DNA of 64,000 bases from Streptosporangium sp. NBC_01495 (GCF_036250735.1 NZ_CP109430.1:5704001-5768000); one strand, 5' to 3'. Positions 1 through 8,042 are shown, numbered from the stretch's first letter. Translations and numbers: made by a program. The notes: a model not told the origin generated them from the sequence alone.

Positions 1-533
1 CCCGCGCGGCTCTCGGCCAGCTCGGTGATGCGGCGCCGCAGCGCGTCGGTGGGGTCGGGGCCGAGCATGCGTACGGCCAGCCGCCGTTCCAGTGTGTGCA
101 CCCCCACCAGGCCCGACAGGTCCAGGAACAGCAGGACGACGCCCCCCAGGAAGGCGTAGGCGAGCAGTGGCAGGCTCGGCGTCATGCCGTCGAACGGCAG
201 GCCCCTCCCCCAGGACCAGGAGAGGGCGACGGCCATCTCGGCGCCGTAGACGAGCAGGGTGAATACCAGGCCGCCGAGTACGCCCACCGGCACCCTGGCC
301 GCCAGGTAGCGCAGCTCCCGCCCGTCCGGGCGATCTGTGTCGAGTTCGAGGGCGGCGGGGTCGAGACGCAGGCGGCGGGCCTCGATCGCGACCAGCCGCC
401 GGGCCGCCCCCCGCACGGCCGGTCGGCTGGCGAACGGCAGCGTGAGCAGCAGGAACACGACGTCGAGCAGGGCGGTGACCGTACCGAGGACCACCGCGCG
501 CAGCAGCCGCAGCCCCTCGGCGGCGGGACCCAT
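1..533 (-). CDS. Sensor histidine kinase, N-terminal part (cut by window edge)
   Basis: Only the first 177 residues are inside the window; the catalytic half continues to the left of base 1. Hydrophobic segments at about residues 10-35, 80-107 and 121-145 form a membrane sensor region. The visible part ends in MLGPDPTDALRRRI and LAESRA, the lead-in that in actinobacterial NarL-type kinases with a putative sensor domain (PF13796-like) comes just before the phospho-accepting His region. The start ATG follows AGGGG at good spacing. Kinase function is inferred from that lead-in, since no H-box or ATP site is visible. A response regulator would be expected to the left, outside the window. Confidence 0.72.
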   Translation of the reverse strand, partial: MGPAAEGLRLLRAVVLGTVTALLDVVFLLLTLPFASRPAVRGAARRLVAIEARRLRLDPAALELDTDRPDGRELRYLAARVPVGVLGGLVFTLLVYGAEMAVALSWSWGRGLPFDGMTPSLPLLAYAFLGGVVLLFLDLSGLVGVHTLERRLAVRMLGPDPTDALRRRITELAESRA

Positions 534-541
534 GCCGCCCC

Positions 542-694
542 TCAGCGGCGGTACGAGGGACGGCACGCGTGCCGCCGCAGCCCCTCGCACCGCTCGATCG
601 ACCCGGCGTCCGCGATCACCGGGACGGCCGGGAGCACCGGCCCCGCGCCTGGCGCCGCGAGGCTTTCCATCAGTTCGAACAGCCCATCTGACAT
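542..694 (-). CDS. Possible 50-residue protein upstream of the kinase
   Basis: A 50-codon frame starting MSDGLFELMESLAAPGAG ends 8 bases before the kinase start on the same strand. That spacing would suit a short co-transcribed leader gene. It has no recognisable domain, and only a weak GGGG-like ribosome site precedes the ATG. It could equally be untranslated leader. No function is proposed. Confidence 0.22.
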   Translation of the reverse strand: MSDGLFELMESLAAPGAGPVLPAVPVIADAGSIERCEGLRRHACRPSYRR

Positions 695-776
695 GCCCCG
701 AGACTACAAACGATCGGGACGTGGCCGGAATGAGGTACATGGCCGTTCCGGGGTGCGGAAAACCACAGCGTCGGCC

Positions 777-1469
777 TCAGCCCGACGGCGGGATCAACGC
801 GCCGAGCGCGGCGGCACCGTCGAGAAGGGCTCTCGATCGGGCGTCGACGCTCGCGTCCCGGGCGGCCAGCGTGGTCATCACCTCGTCCCAGCGGCGGGTG
901 CGCCGCAGCTCCGGCATCAGCGCCCGGAGCGGGGCGATGCGGTAGCCGGCCATGCGCAGCTGATGGACGATCCGCGCGTCCCGGACATCGTCCGGGAAGT
1001 AGCGTCGCGGTCCTTTCGGGGAGGCCCGCCGGGGCACGACGAGCCCCTCCGCGTCCCAGTGCCGCAACGTCGAGGGGCGCACGCCGAGCGCGACGGCGAG
1101 CTCTGAGACGCCCATGACGTCCGAGGGGCGTACGTCGCCGATCGACTCCCCGGAGATCGTCGCGGCGGCCTCCCTGGCCAGCCTGAGCTCCCGCCGCTCC
1201 GTGTCGAGCCGGGCGTGTGCCGCGTCGAGCAGGGCGAGCAGGTCCGAGGCGGGATACGCGTGCGCCGCGCGCATGATCCTCCTGGCCTCGACCGGCCCCG
1301 TGCCGTCGGCGAGGGCTCGATAGGCCAGCGCGGAGCGCAGATGCGCCTCGTCGTAGATCCGGTATCCCGTGTCGGTGCGCGCCGCCGGAGGCAGCACGCC
1401 GTCGCGCTCCAGGTTGCGCACCTGCTGGACGGAGCACCCGGCGTGTCGCGCGACATCGACCGTCCGCAT
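777..1469 (-). CDS. MerR-family regulator with two DNA-binding units
   Basis: A 230-residue transcription factor carrying two MerR-type helix-turn-helix units in one chain. The first spans about residues 1-55 (CSVQQVRNLERDGVLPP) and the second about 118-187 (GVRPSTLRHWDAEGLVVP), separated by a helical linker. No cysteine metal site is visible, so it is not a metal sensor of the classical type. I chose the ATG giving MRTVDVARHAG, because the longer in-frame start adds 22 residues unlike MerR proteins. It is divergent from the DUF6194 gene, with 87 bp between them, so it probably controls itself and that gene. The inducer cannot be read from sequence. Confidence 0.85.
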   Translation of the reverse strand: MRTVDVARHAGCSVQQVRNLERDGVLPPAARTDTGYRIYDEAHLRSALAYRALADGTGPVEARRIMRAAHAYPASDLLALLDAAHARLDTERRELRLAREAAATISGESIGDVRPSDVMGVSELAVALGVRPSTLRHWDAEGLVVPRRASPKGPRRYFPDDVRDARIVHQLRMAGYRIAPLRALMPELRRTRRWDEVMTTLAARDASVDARSRALLDGAAALGALIPPSG

Positions 1470-1556
1470 ATTGGCCGACTTGCGACTTCTCACCCATCCA
1501 CCTGGGCATGTTCGGGGAAAAGTCTCCACAACCACATGAATGAAACGCTACAACAC

Positions 1557-2033
1557 ATGAGTATCGACGAGATCATCGAATTCCTCACCGGCCTCGACGG
1601 GATCCTGATCCTCAGGCCGGCACCCGGCGACGGTTCACCCGAGCTCACCTGGGGCGACGCGTTCTTCTACTACGCGCCCGACGGCGAGGTCCCGAAGACG
1701 ACCCAGCCCTTCGCGACGATCGTGACGAAGGACTACCCGGAGGACGAGCGGTCACGGCTGAACCGTCCCGGCGCCTTCCGCCTGAACGTCTCCGCGGGAA
1801 AGGACGCCTTCGTCAGCTGGACCGGTCTGCAGCCGCGCGACGCGGCCACGAGCGAGGCCGATCCGAGCGAGGCCGACTCCGTGGTGGCGCACCCCGTCTA
1901 CGGAACGCTGGGCTGGCTGGCCGTGGTGAACCCGGGGCCGAGGACGGAGCAGGCGGTCCGGGAGCTGCTTCGCACGGCCCACGACCTGGCCCGCTCGCGC
2001 TACCGGCGGCGCGCCGGATCGACGTCCCCCTGA
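1557..2033 (+). CDS. DUF6194 family protein
   Basis: A 158-residue soluble protein starting MSIDEIIEFLTGLDGI, with GDGSPELTWGDAFFYYAPDG and PFATIVTKDYPEDERSRL. This is the pattern of the actinobacterial DUF6194 family, whose function is unknown. No signal peptide or membrane segment is present. An ATG 21 bases upstream (1536) is also in frame and lies closer to a GGGGAAAAG stretch; I prefer 1557 because family members begin at MS-(I/M)-(D/E)EII. It is divergent from the tandem-HTH MerR gene, which is its likely regulator. Confidence 0.8.
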   Translation: MSIDEIIEFLTGLDGILILRPAPGDGSPELTWGDAFFYYAPDGEVPKTTQPFATIVTKDYPEDERSRLNRPGAFRLNVSAGKDAFVSWTGLQPRDAATSEADPSEADSVVAHPVYGTLGWLAVVNPGPRTEQAVRELLRTAHDLARSRYRRRAGSTSP

Positions 2034-2102
2034 TCCGCCGCACCCTTTCCGGCCCTCGCCGACACCTCCCGGGCGCTTCCGGACCGTTGTCTCCCGGTTC
2101 TT

Positions 2103-2143
2103 CGCAACGCGGGGAAATCCCGATTCCCCGCAACGCGGGGAAA
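2103..2143 (+). terminator. Hairpin and 26-bp direct repeat after the DUF6194 gene
   Basis: CGCAACGCGGGGAAA occurs twice (2103-2117 and 2129-2143), 26 bp apart. The second copy lies inside a tight hairpin CCCCGC-AAC-GCGGGG (2126-2140). No T-run follows, so terminator activity is inferred from position between two converging genes. Two copies are too few for a CRISPR call. Confidence 0.4.
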
Positions 2144-2267
2144 AGCACCGGCGAACGTGTCGCGAGCGGGGAAGGGCCCGCCGGGAGAGGAGGGGAGCGG
2201 CCGGGGCCGAGGGACCCGGCCGCGAGCCCCGCCGGCTCCCGGCAGGCCCTGATCGGCGCGTTCCCGG

Positions 2268-2903
2268 CTACGCGTGGTGCCTGCCCTTGCGCCTGTCGGA
2301 CAGCCTGACCACGATGAAGACGATCACGGCGAGAATCACGATGCCCAGCACCGACTTCGACACGATCCCCATGTACTGCTCGACCAGGTCCCACTGCTCA
2401 CCGAGCAGATACCCCGCCATCACGAAGGCCGTGTTCCAGATGAGGCTGCCCAGGGTGGTGAGGAGGGTGAAGATCAGGATCGGCATCCGCTCGACCCCCG
2501 CCGGGATCGAGATGAGGCTGCGGAAGATGGGGATCATCCGGCCGAAGAAGACGGTCTTCCTGCCGTGCCTGGCGAACCACGCCTCGGTCTTCTCGATGTC
2601 GGAGACACTGACCAGCGGCAGCTTGGAGGCGATGAACACCACACGATCCCGGCCCAGCAGGGCCCCGACCGCGTACAGCGCCAGCGCGCCGACCACCGAT
2701 CCCAGGGTCGTCCAGAGCACGGCGTCGAACAGCCCCATGTTCCCCTTGCTCGCGGTGAACCCGGCCAGCGGCAGGATCACCTCGCTGGGCAGGGGCGGGA
2801 ACAGGTTCTCGAGTGCGATCGCCAGCCCCGCCCCGGGCGCGCCCAGGGTTTCCATAAGGTTGATCGCCCATCCGGCGATCCCGTCGACATTCGGTGAACT
2901 CAT
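2268..2903 (-). CDS. DedA/VTT-family membrane protein
   Basis: A 211-residue inner-membrane protein of the DedA (SNARE-associated/VTT) family, members of which act as lipid scramblases or flippases for carrier lipids and affect envelope integrity. It shows the family marks ENLFPPLPSE near residue 30, a Gly-rich membrane stretch, FFGRMIPIFRSLISIPAG in the middle and a C-terminal membrane anchor followed by a basic tail (SDRRKGRHH). The start MSSPNVDG was chosen because a longer in-frame extension is low-complexity and basic. It is probably monocistronic. The substrate lipid is not determinable here. Confidence 0.88.
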   Translation of the reverse strand: MSSPNVDGIAGWAINLMETLGAPGAGLAIALENLFPPLPSEVILPLAGFTASKGNMGLFDAVLWTTLGSVVGALALYAVGALLGRDRVVFIASKLPLVSVSDIEKTEAWFARHGRKTVFFGRMIPIFRSLISIPAGVERMPILIFTLLTTLGSLIWNTAFVMAGYLLGEQWDLVEQYMGIVSKSVLGIVILAVIVFIVVRLSDRRKGRHHA

Positions 2904-2980
2904 AGGGACAAGGCTACGGAGAGCTGCGTACGGTGTGGATGCGGAACGCTCCCCGCCTCGCCTGGTGCGCGCCGTAGAGC

Positions 2981-3004
2981 GCGGCTGCGGAAAACCGCAG
3001 CCGC
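2981..3004 (-). terminator. 10-bp stem hairpin in the DedA/IMPACT gap
   Basis: GCGGCTGCGG-AAAA-CCGCAGCCGC is a perfect 10-bp stem with a 4-base loop. It sits downstream of the leftward IMPACT gene and upstream of dedA. No U-tract follows. The rest of the 2904-3259 gap shows no gene I can support. Confidence 0.45.
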
Positions 3005-3259
3005 CCGCGACGCGACCGCGAGGGCCGGAGATTCCCCCGGATTCCCGCACGTCAGGAAGGCATCGAGCGGCCAGGACGGGGATGGCGGGGGCGTGAGGGG
3101 AGCCCGTCTCGCCACCGGGGACGGGCGGCCGGGGCCGTCGATCGGCGCCGTCGCCCCGCGCCGAGTGTGACCCATCCCACATTTATCACCCCGGAGACGG
3201 CGCGTGTCCTGGGCCTTCCCGGGGAAAGATCTACGTTTCCCGCGGGAGTCCGGCGCGGG

Positions 3260-3889
3260 TCAGGCGTCCCTGAGGTGGATCGCCTCGCCCGGCTCGACCC
3301 CGGCGCGTCCCGCGGTCAGCGTGGCGACCCAGCCGGGGAAGGCGGGCAGGTCCCGCTCGCGCACCCCGACGCGGAAGCCGACGTCCGCGCCGTAGACGAC
3401 CTCCCTGACCTCGTACGGCGAGGCGTGCAGGTCGTTCTCCAGCCGCCCGGCCCTGACGTGGTCCACGGTCACGGTCATCACCCTGGCGGGCACCATCCCG
3501 ACCAGGGGCGTGAGGTCCAGCGTCTTGCCGACCGACGAGCCGTACGCGCGGACCAGGCCCCCGGCGCCGAGTTTCACCCCGCCGAAGTATCGGGTGACCA
3601 CCGCCACCGCGTCGGCGACGCCCCGGCGCAGCAGGGTCTCCAGCATCGGGGTCCCGGCGGTGCCGCCGGGCTCGCCGTCGTCGTCGGCCCGCTGGACCCG
3701 GCGGTCGCCGCCGATCACGTACGCCGAGCAGTTGTGCGTGGCGTCACCGTGCAGCCGCCTGCGCGTGGCGACGAACTCCCTCGCCGCCTCCTCCGAGGAG
3801 ACCGGGCCGACCGCGCACAGGAACCGGGAGCGCTTGATCTCGATCTCGTGTTCCGTGGTCTCCTGCGGAGTCAGGTACGGGTCGGGCAC
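3260..3889 (-). CDS. IMPACT/YigZ family protein
   Basis: A 209-residue protein of the IMPACT/YigZ (UPF0029) family. The N-terminal domain has the expected EIKRSRFLCAVGPV, the block RRLHGDATHNCSAYVIG and the signature DDDGEPGGTAGTPMLETL, followed by VVTRYFGGVKLGAGGLVRAY. The C-terminal half is a DUF1949-like ferredoxin-fold domain. Bacterial homologues are thought to act around translation or peptide handling, but the reaction is not established. Length and domain order are normal. It lies upstream of dedA on the same strand with a 356-bp gap, so co-transcription is unlikely. Confidence 0.88.
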   Translation of the reverse strand: MPDPYLTPQETTEHEIEIKRSRFLCAVGPVSSEEAAREFVATRRRLHGDATHNCSAYVIGGDRRVQRADDDGEPGGTAGTPMLETLLRRGVADAVAVVTRYFGGVKLGAGGLVRAYGSSVGKTLDLTPLVGMVPARVMTVTVDHVRAGRLENDLHASPYEVREVVYGADVGFRVGVRERDLPAFPGWVATLTAGRAGVEPGEAIHLRDA

Positions 3890-3940
3890 CCGGCAAGGCT
3901 ATCCACCCGCGCGGGCCCGGCGGCGCCCCGGGCCACGGCG

Positions 3941-3970
3941 GGGCACAGCGGGGCACAGCGGGGCACAGCG
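3941..3970. repeat. 10-bp tandem repeat x3 next to the sigma-GH128 stop codon
   Basis: GGGCACAGCG is repeated three times exactly (3941-3950, 3951-3960, 3961-3970). On the coding strand of the adjacent leftward gene the array begins one base after its TGA (3972-3974). Confidence 0.9.
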
Positions 3971-3971
3971 G

Positions 3972-5897
3972 TCAGCGGGCCGCCTGGAAGGCGCGGCCCG
4001 CGCGGGTGACGGTCCCGTCGCTGCGGAACAGCCCGCTGTTGGGCTCGGTGTCCGAGGAGGGCAGGCCGAACCAGGCGTAGCGCCGCACGTACGGCAGGGA
4101 GGCGAGCATCTTGGTGGAGGCGGTGACGAACGCGGCCTGCTGGGCGTCGCTGGCGTAGCGGGTGCCGTTCGAGAAGTCGATCAGGGCGTACTCGGTGAGC
4201 CAGATCGGCTTGCGGTAGCGCTGGTACACGGCCTGGATGTACGACTTGAGCTGGTTCACCGCGGGCTGGGGGCGGAAGTCCGCCCCGTACCAGTGCAGCG
4301 CGATGAAGTCGACGCGGTAGCCCCGCTCCTCCGCTCCGGACATGAAGCGGTCCAGCCAGCCGCCCGGGGTGTCGGCGCCGAACGCGACGGAGGGGCTGCT
4401 GAGCACGCGGCCCGCGGACATGAGTTTCGGCCAGAGCGACAGCGCCTCCTCCACGGTCATGTTGGCCTGCTGGGGCAGGTCGGGCTCGTTGAAGGCGAGC
4501 AGGTAGGGTCCGGCGCTCCTGGCCTGGGCGAGGTTCTCCGGGGTGACGCTGCCCGATCCCCAGATCATCGGGACGAATCCGTCCGCCCTGGGGCCGGTGA
4601 CGCCCTCTCGACGGGTGGACCAGGTGTAGTACCAGCTCGCGCCGGACTTCGCGAGGGCCGAGCCGACGCCGGGCATCTTCCACACGCCGACGCCCTTCCT
4701 GGGGGAGGTGACGACGGCGGGGGGCGGCGGGGCCGGCGTGGGCGTGCGGGAGGCCTTCTTGCGGCTGGGGGTGGGGGACGGGGAGGGCTTGGGCGTGGCG
4801 CGCTCCGACGGCGTCCGCGACGGAGGTGGCGGCGACGGCGAGGCCGTCTGCGCGGGTACGGCCAGCGGCGGGGCGGGCTCGGGGGCGGGGGCCGTGAGCT
4901 GCCCGAACACCAGGACGCCGGTGACGATCACGGCCGCCGCGCCGCCGATCGTGATCGGGGCGGGGGGCAGGGAGGCCAGCAGGCCCGGCCGCGTCGTCTC
5001 GAGGGCGTGCGCGCCGTGGGAGGCGCCCCAGGAGGTGGCGTGCGCCACCGCCTCGACGGCGGAGGGAACGGCCTGGAGGTGGTGCATGGCGAAGCCGACC
5101 GGCAGGGGCAGCAGCGGCAGCCCGCTGAGCAGCCGGTCGATGGGCAGCAGGTTCGCGGTGCGTCCCTGGCAGACGGCGCAGTCGCGGATGTGCCGGGCGA
5201 AGCGCTTGCGCCACAGCGGGCTGGGGATGCCGTTCCAGTTCGCGGTGAGGGCGTGCAGCTCGCGGCATCCGGAGTCGGCGCGCAGCGCCCGCACGATGGT
5301 GCGGGCCGTCTGGACCTGCTCCTTCATCCGCTGGACGCGTACGGCGGCGTGGCGCCCCGACAGGCCGAGGGCTCCGGCCAGGTCGGCGCGGCCGAGCTCG
5401 CCGGTCTCCTCCAGCCACCACAGGGCGAGAAGCGCCTGGTCGTCGCCGTCCAGCCAGCGGGTGGCCTCGGCGACCTCGCGGCGCTGGTCGGTGAGCCCGA
5501 GCCGCAGGATGGTCACGGCGGCGAAGTCGGAAGCGGGGTCGGGCATCTCCTCGGCGGTGTCGAGGTCGGCCCTGCGGTGCTGGGTGGTCCTGCGGTCCTG
5601 CTCGTGGTCGCGCACCTGGCGGACGGCGATGGCCACCAGCCAGGACCGGTACGCCTGCGGGTCCCGCAGGTCGGGCAGCGCGCGGACGACCCGGAGGAAC
5701 GTCTCCTGGACCACGTCGTCGACGTCGGTGTGGCCGTTCAGCGCTCGCCCGACGATGTTGTAGACGAGCGGGAGGGAGTCGGCCACCAGGGCGTCCAGCG
5801 CCTGCTGGTCTCCGTCGCGCGCGGCGGCCACCATCGCCGTGTCGGGTCCGCCCCTGCCGGTTCCGAGCATCGCACTCCGCTTCCTGTCGTCGTCCAC
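3972..5897 (-). CDS. ECF sigma factor fused to zinc-finger segment, TM helix and extracellular GH128 glucanase
   Basis: One 641-residue chain spanning the membrane. Residues about 12-105 are sigma region 2 (DVDDVVQETFLRVVRALPDLRDPQAY) and about 140-195 sigma region 4. A zinc-finger-like H236-x3-C240-x2-C243 resembles the ZAS motif of anti-sigma factors. Residues 314-335 form one TM helix, 337-400 a Pro/Ser/Thr linker, and 402-641 a glycosyl hydrolase of the GH128/Asl1-like type (beta-1,3-glucan cleavage) with both expected glutamates, E471 in FNEPD and E569 in WLTEY. The GTG start follows GGGGAGGA; ATGs at 5960 and 5870 are alternatives. The sigma domain would be cytoplasmic and the glucanase outside, implying glycan-controlled transcription (inference). 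Actinobacterial ECF groups with large C-terminal extensions are known. Confidence 0.88.
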   Translation of the reverse strand: MDDDRKRSAMLGTGRGGPDTAMVAAARDGDQQALDALVADSLPLVYNIVGRALNGHTDVDDVVQETFLRVVRALPDLRDPQAYRSWLVAIAVRQVRDHEQDRRTTQHRRADLDTAEEMPDPASDFAAVTILRLGLTDQRREVAEATRWLDGDDQALLALWWLEETGELGRADLAGALGLSGRHAAVRVQRMKEQVQTARTIVRALRADSGCRELHALTANWNGIPSPLWRKRFARHIRDCAVCQGRTANLLPIDRLLSGLPLLPLPVGFAMHHLQAVPSAVEAVAHATSWGASHGAHALETTRPGLLASLPPAPITIGGAAAVIVTGVLVFGQLTAPAPEPAPPLAVPAQTASPSPPPPSRTPSERATPKPSPSPTPSRKKASRTPTPAPPPPAVVTSPRKGVGVWKMPGVGSALAKSGASWYYTWSTRREGVTGPRADGFVPMIWGSGSVTPENLAQARSAGPYLLAFNEPDLPQQANMTVEEALSLWPKLMSAGRVLSSPSVAFGADTPGGWLDRFMSGAEERGYRVDFIALHWYGADFRPQPAVNQLKSYIQAVYQRYRKPIWLTEYALIDFSNGTRYASDAQQAAFVTASTKMLASLPYVRRYAWFGLPSSDTEPNSGLFRSDGTVTRAGRAFQAAR

Positions 5898-6054
5898 GGT
5901 CCGTCCTCCCCGCGCCACGCCAGGCGCCGGGCAGGGACGATTCTCTCCATAACTCCTCATAGCGGAAGACCGACGAGCCCCCTCTATGGAGACCGGCGGC
6001 AGGTCAGGTGGACAACGAAAATTTTCTTCGTCCTTTTTTTAGGTTTTTGTTGTC

Positions 6055-6110
6055 ACCCGTCCTCCCACGGGTCTCCTGTACAGGAGCAGAACACGCCCGG
6101 CGCCGGGCGT
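6055..6110. promoter_or_regulatory. Three adjacent inverted repeats in the sigma-GH128/DUF1996 gap
   Basis: Three perfect palindromic elements are packed into 56 bp: ACCCGT-N6-ACGGGT (6055-6072), CTCCTGTACAGGAG (6073-6086) and ACGCCCGGCGCCGGGCGT (6093-6110). A T-rich stretch precedes them (about 6021-6052). They are probable operators or hairpins of the 610-bp gap 5898-6507, which holds no gene I can support with confidence. Confidence 0.5.
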
Positions 6111-6165
6111 GACGGCGAAGGAGGCTCGTGACGATGGCACCCGGGAGGCGCGCGGTGGCACTGTT

Positions 6166-6184
6166 ACAGGACTATATGTCCTGT
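6166..6184. promoter_or_regulatory. 19-bp perfect inverted repeat, likely operator
   Basis: ACAGGAC-TATAT-GTCCTGT is a perfect 7-5-7 inverted repeat 324 bp upstream of the secreted DUF1996 gene. The AT-rich spacer resembles a -10 element. It shares the CCTGT/ACAGG half-site with the palindrome at 6075-6084. Confidence 0.5.
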
Positions 6185-6507
6185 TCAGTACGGTGCTGCT
6201 GTGCACGGCGGCGGTGTTCGCGCCCCCACTCCCCCGCCCCGTCCGAGCGGCACTGCCTCGTCGTCTCCCGCGTCGCCGTCGGCGGCGGCCGATGGGATCG
6301 CCGTCCCGGCGACCTCCGGCCACACCCCGATCGGGGGTGGTCCCACCCGCCTGAACCCCGCCGGAGCGGTCGCGGCCACCCGGCGCCACCGACGCCTCCC
6401 CCACAGGACGCCGTCCGCTGACCCGCCGGGCCACGAGCCGGTCCGGCCGAGACGCAGCCGAGACATCACGTCCACCGCAACTCGATCCCCCTAAGGACCT
6501 CATCCAC

Positions 6508-7992
6508 ATGAGTGAGACTGTTCCGCGCACCACGGCCCCTGGTCGCAGATCGGGCAGGCGAGTCCACCGCTTCGCGCTCACCGGCGCCCTCGCGACCATC
6601 CTGGGTGCCTCGCTGGTGAACGGCGTCCTTCCGGCCAGCGCGGCCGAGGTCCCGCTGTCGCAGAGTGGCAAGGCCACCGCCTCCTCGTCCGAGAGGGGCG
6701 ACCTGTCCGCCTCGGCGGCGATCGACGGCAAGGAGAACACCCGCTGGTCGAGCGCCTTCAGTGACCCCCAGTGGCTCCAGGTCGACCTGGGCGCGTCCAA
6801 GGCGATCGAGAAGATCGTGCTGAACTGGGAGAACGCCTACGCCACGGCCTTCACGATCCAGACCTCCGCCGGTGGCGGCCAGTGGAAGACGATCCACACC
6901 ACGACCGCGGGCAAGGGCGGCGTGCAGACCCTGAACGTCTCGGCCACCGGCCGCTACGTACGGCTCAACGCCACCAAGCGCTCCTCCCGGTACGGGGTCT
7001 CGCTGTGGGAGTTCGAGGTCTACGGCACCGGCTCGGGCACCGCCACCCCGAAGCCGAGCACCACCCCTACCGACCCCAGCACCACTCCCAAGCCGAGCAC
7101 CACCCCGAAGCCCAGCACCACCCCTACCGACCCCAGCACCACTCCCAAGCCGAGCACCACCCCGAAGCCGAGCACCACACCGACCACGCCGGCTCCCGGC
7201 GGTAACCTGCCCAAGGGCCCGGTTCCGCCCGGCGCGGTGCGGGTCGCGGAGTTCGTCGCCGAGTGCCCCTACACCCACCGGCTGCCCGACGACCCGATCG
7301 TGATGCCGGGCCTCGCCGGCGGGTCGCACATGCACAGCTTCTTCGGCAACACCTCCACAGACGCCAACTCCGACGTCGAGAGCCTGCTGAAGGCCGGTAC
7401 CACCTGCAGCCCGAAGACCGACCTCTCCTCGTACTGGGTGCCGACCCTCTACAGCGACGACAAGCCCGTCGAGCCGACCGGCACCACGTTCTACTACCTG
7501 GGTGAGGGCATCAAGGACGAGCTGATGGCCCAGACCCGGCCGCTGCCGCTGGGCCTGCGGATCGTGGCCGGCAACGCCAAGGCCACCCAGCCCGACGCCG
7601 GCAGCAACGCGCGCTGGTCGTGCCTGCACGCCGGTGAGGTGGGTTCCTCCAAGAACTTCGTCAACTGCCCGGCCGGCAAGATGCTGGAGTCCTACCTGGA
7701 CTTCCCGCACTGCTGGAACGGCGAGGACCTGGACTCCCCCGACCACAAGAGCCACATGTCCTACCCGGTGAACGGCGCCTGCCCGGCCTCGCACCCGGTG
7801 ATCGTGCCCAAGCTGCGCCAGGTGCTGCGCTATCCGGTCAGCGGCGACCCGGCCAAGTTCCGGCTCTCGTCGGGCCCCGGATTCACCATGCACGGTGACT
7901 TCTTCAACGCCTGGCCCGAGGCCGAAATGGAGCGCCGCGTGCGCGACTGCATCCGCCCGATCGTCAAGTGCGGCGCCGACGGCACCCCCTGA
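6508..7992 (+). CDS. Secreted discoidin (F5/8 type C) plus DUF1996 protein
   Basis: A 494-residue exported protein. A twin-Arg-like basic start and hydrophobic segment (about residues 20-46, ending ASAAE) form the signal peptide. Residues about 48-172 are a discoidin/F5-8C carbohydrate-binding domain (DLSASAAIDGKENTRWSS, QWLQVDLGASKAIEKI). A Thr/Pro linker made of 19-residue repeats follows, then a DUF1996 domain (about 240-490) with conserved His, Trp and Cys (GGSHMHSFFGN, FPHCWNGEDLDSPDHKSHMSYP). DUF1996 is common in secreted fungal and actinomycete proteins and is often linked to polysaccharide; its catalytic activity is unproven. Its position beside the sigma-glucanase gene makes it a candidate target of that regulator. 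Confidence 0.88.
   Translation: MSETVPRTTAPGRRSGRRVHRFALTGALATILGASLVNGVLPASAAEVPLSQSGKATASSSERGDLSASAAIDGKENTRWSSAFSDPQWLQVDLGASKAIEKIVLNWENAYATAFTIQTSAGGGQWKTIHTTTAGKGGVQTLNVSATGRYVRLNATKRSSRYGVSLWEFEVYGTGSGTATPKPSTTPTDPSTTPKPSTTPKPSTTPTDPSTTPKPSTTPKPSTTPTTPAPGGNLPKGPVPPGAVRVAEFVAECPYTHRLPDDPIVMPGLAGGSHMHSFFGNTSTDANSDVESLLKAGTTCSPKTDLSSYWVPTLYSDDKPVEPTGTTFYYLGEGIKDELMAQTRPLPLGLRIVAGNAKATQPDAGSNARWSCLHAGEVGSSKNFVNCPAGKMLESYLDFPHCWNGEDLDSPDHKSHMSYPVNGACPASHPVIVPKLRQVLRYPVSGDPAKFRLSSGPGFTMHGDFFNAWPEAEMERRVRDCIRPIVKCGADGTP
7062..7178 (+). repeat. 57-bp in-frame repeat encoding a Thr/Pro linker
   Basis: Two nearly identical 57-bp units plus a partial third encode TTPTDPSTTPKPSTTPKPS twice, between the discoidin and DUF1996 domains. 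Such linkers are typically extended and often glycosylated in actinomycetes. Confidence 0.85.
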
Positions 7993-8042
7993 GACGGCAG
8001 GTGACCGCCTTCGGGCGGAAGCGTACCGTCTGACCTGAACGG

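Noticed and set aside
2103-2143. CRISPR-like direct repeat
   Set aside because: Only two 15-bp copies with an 11-bp spacer and no cas genes; better read as a hairpin region.
3510-6131. Very long rightward open frame opposite the sigma-glucanase gene
   Set aside because: It is the mirror of a clearly coding leftward gene in G+C-rich DNA; the product is Gly/Arg/Pro-rich with no family features.
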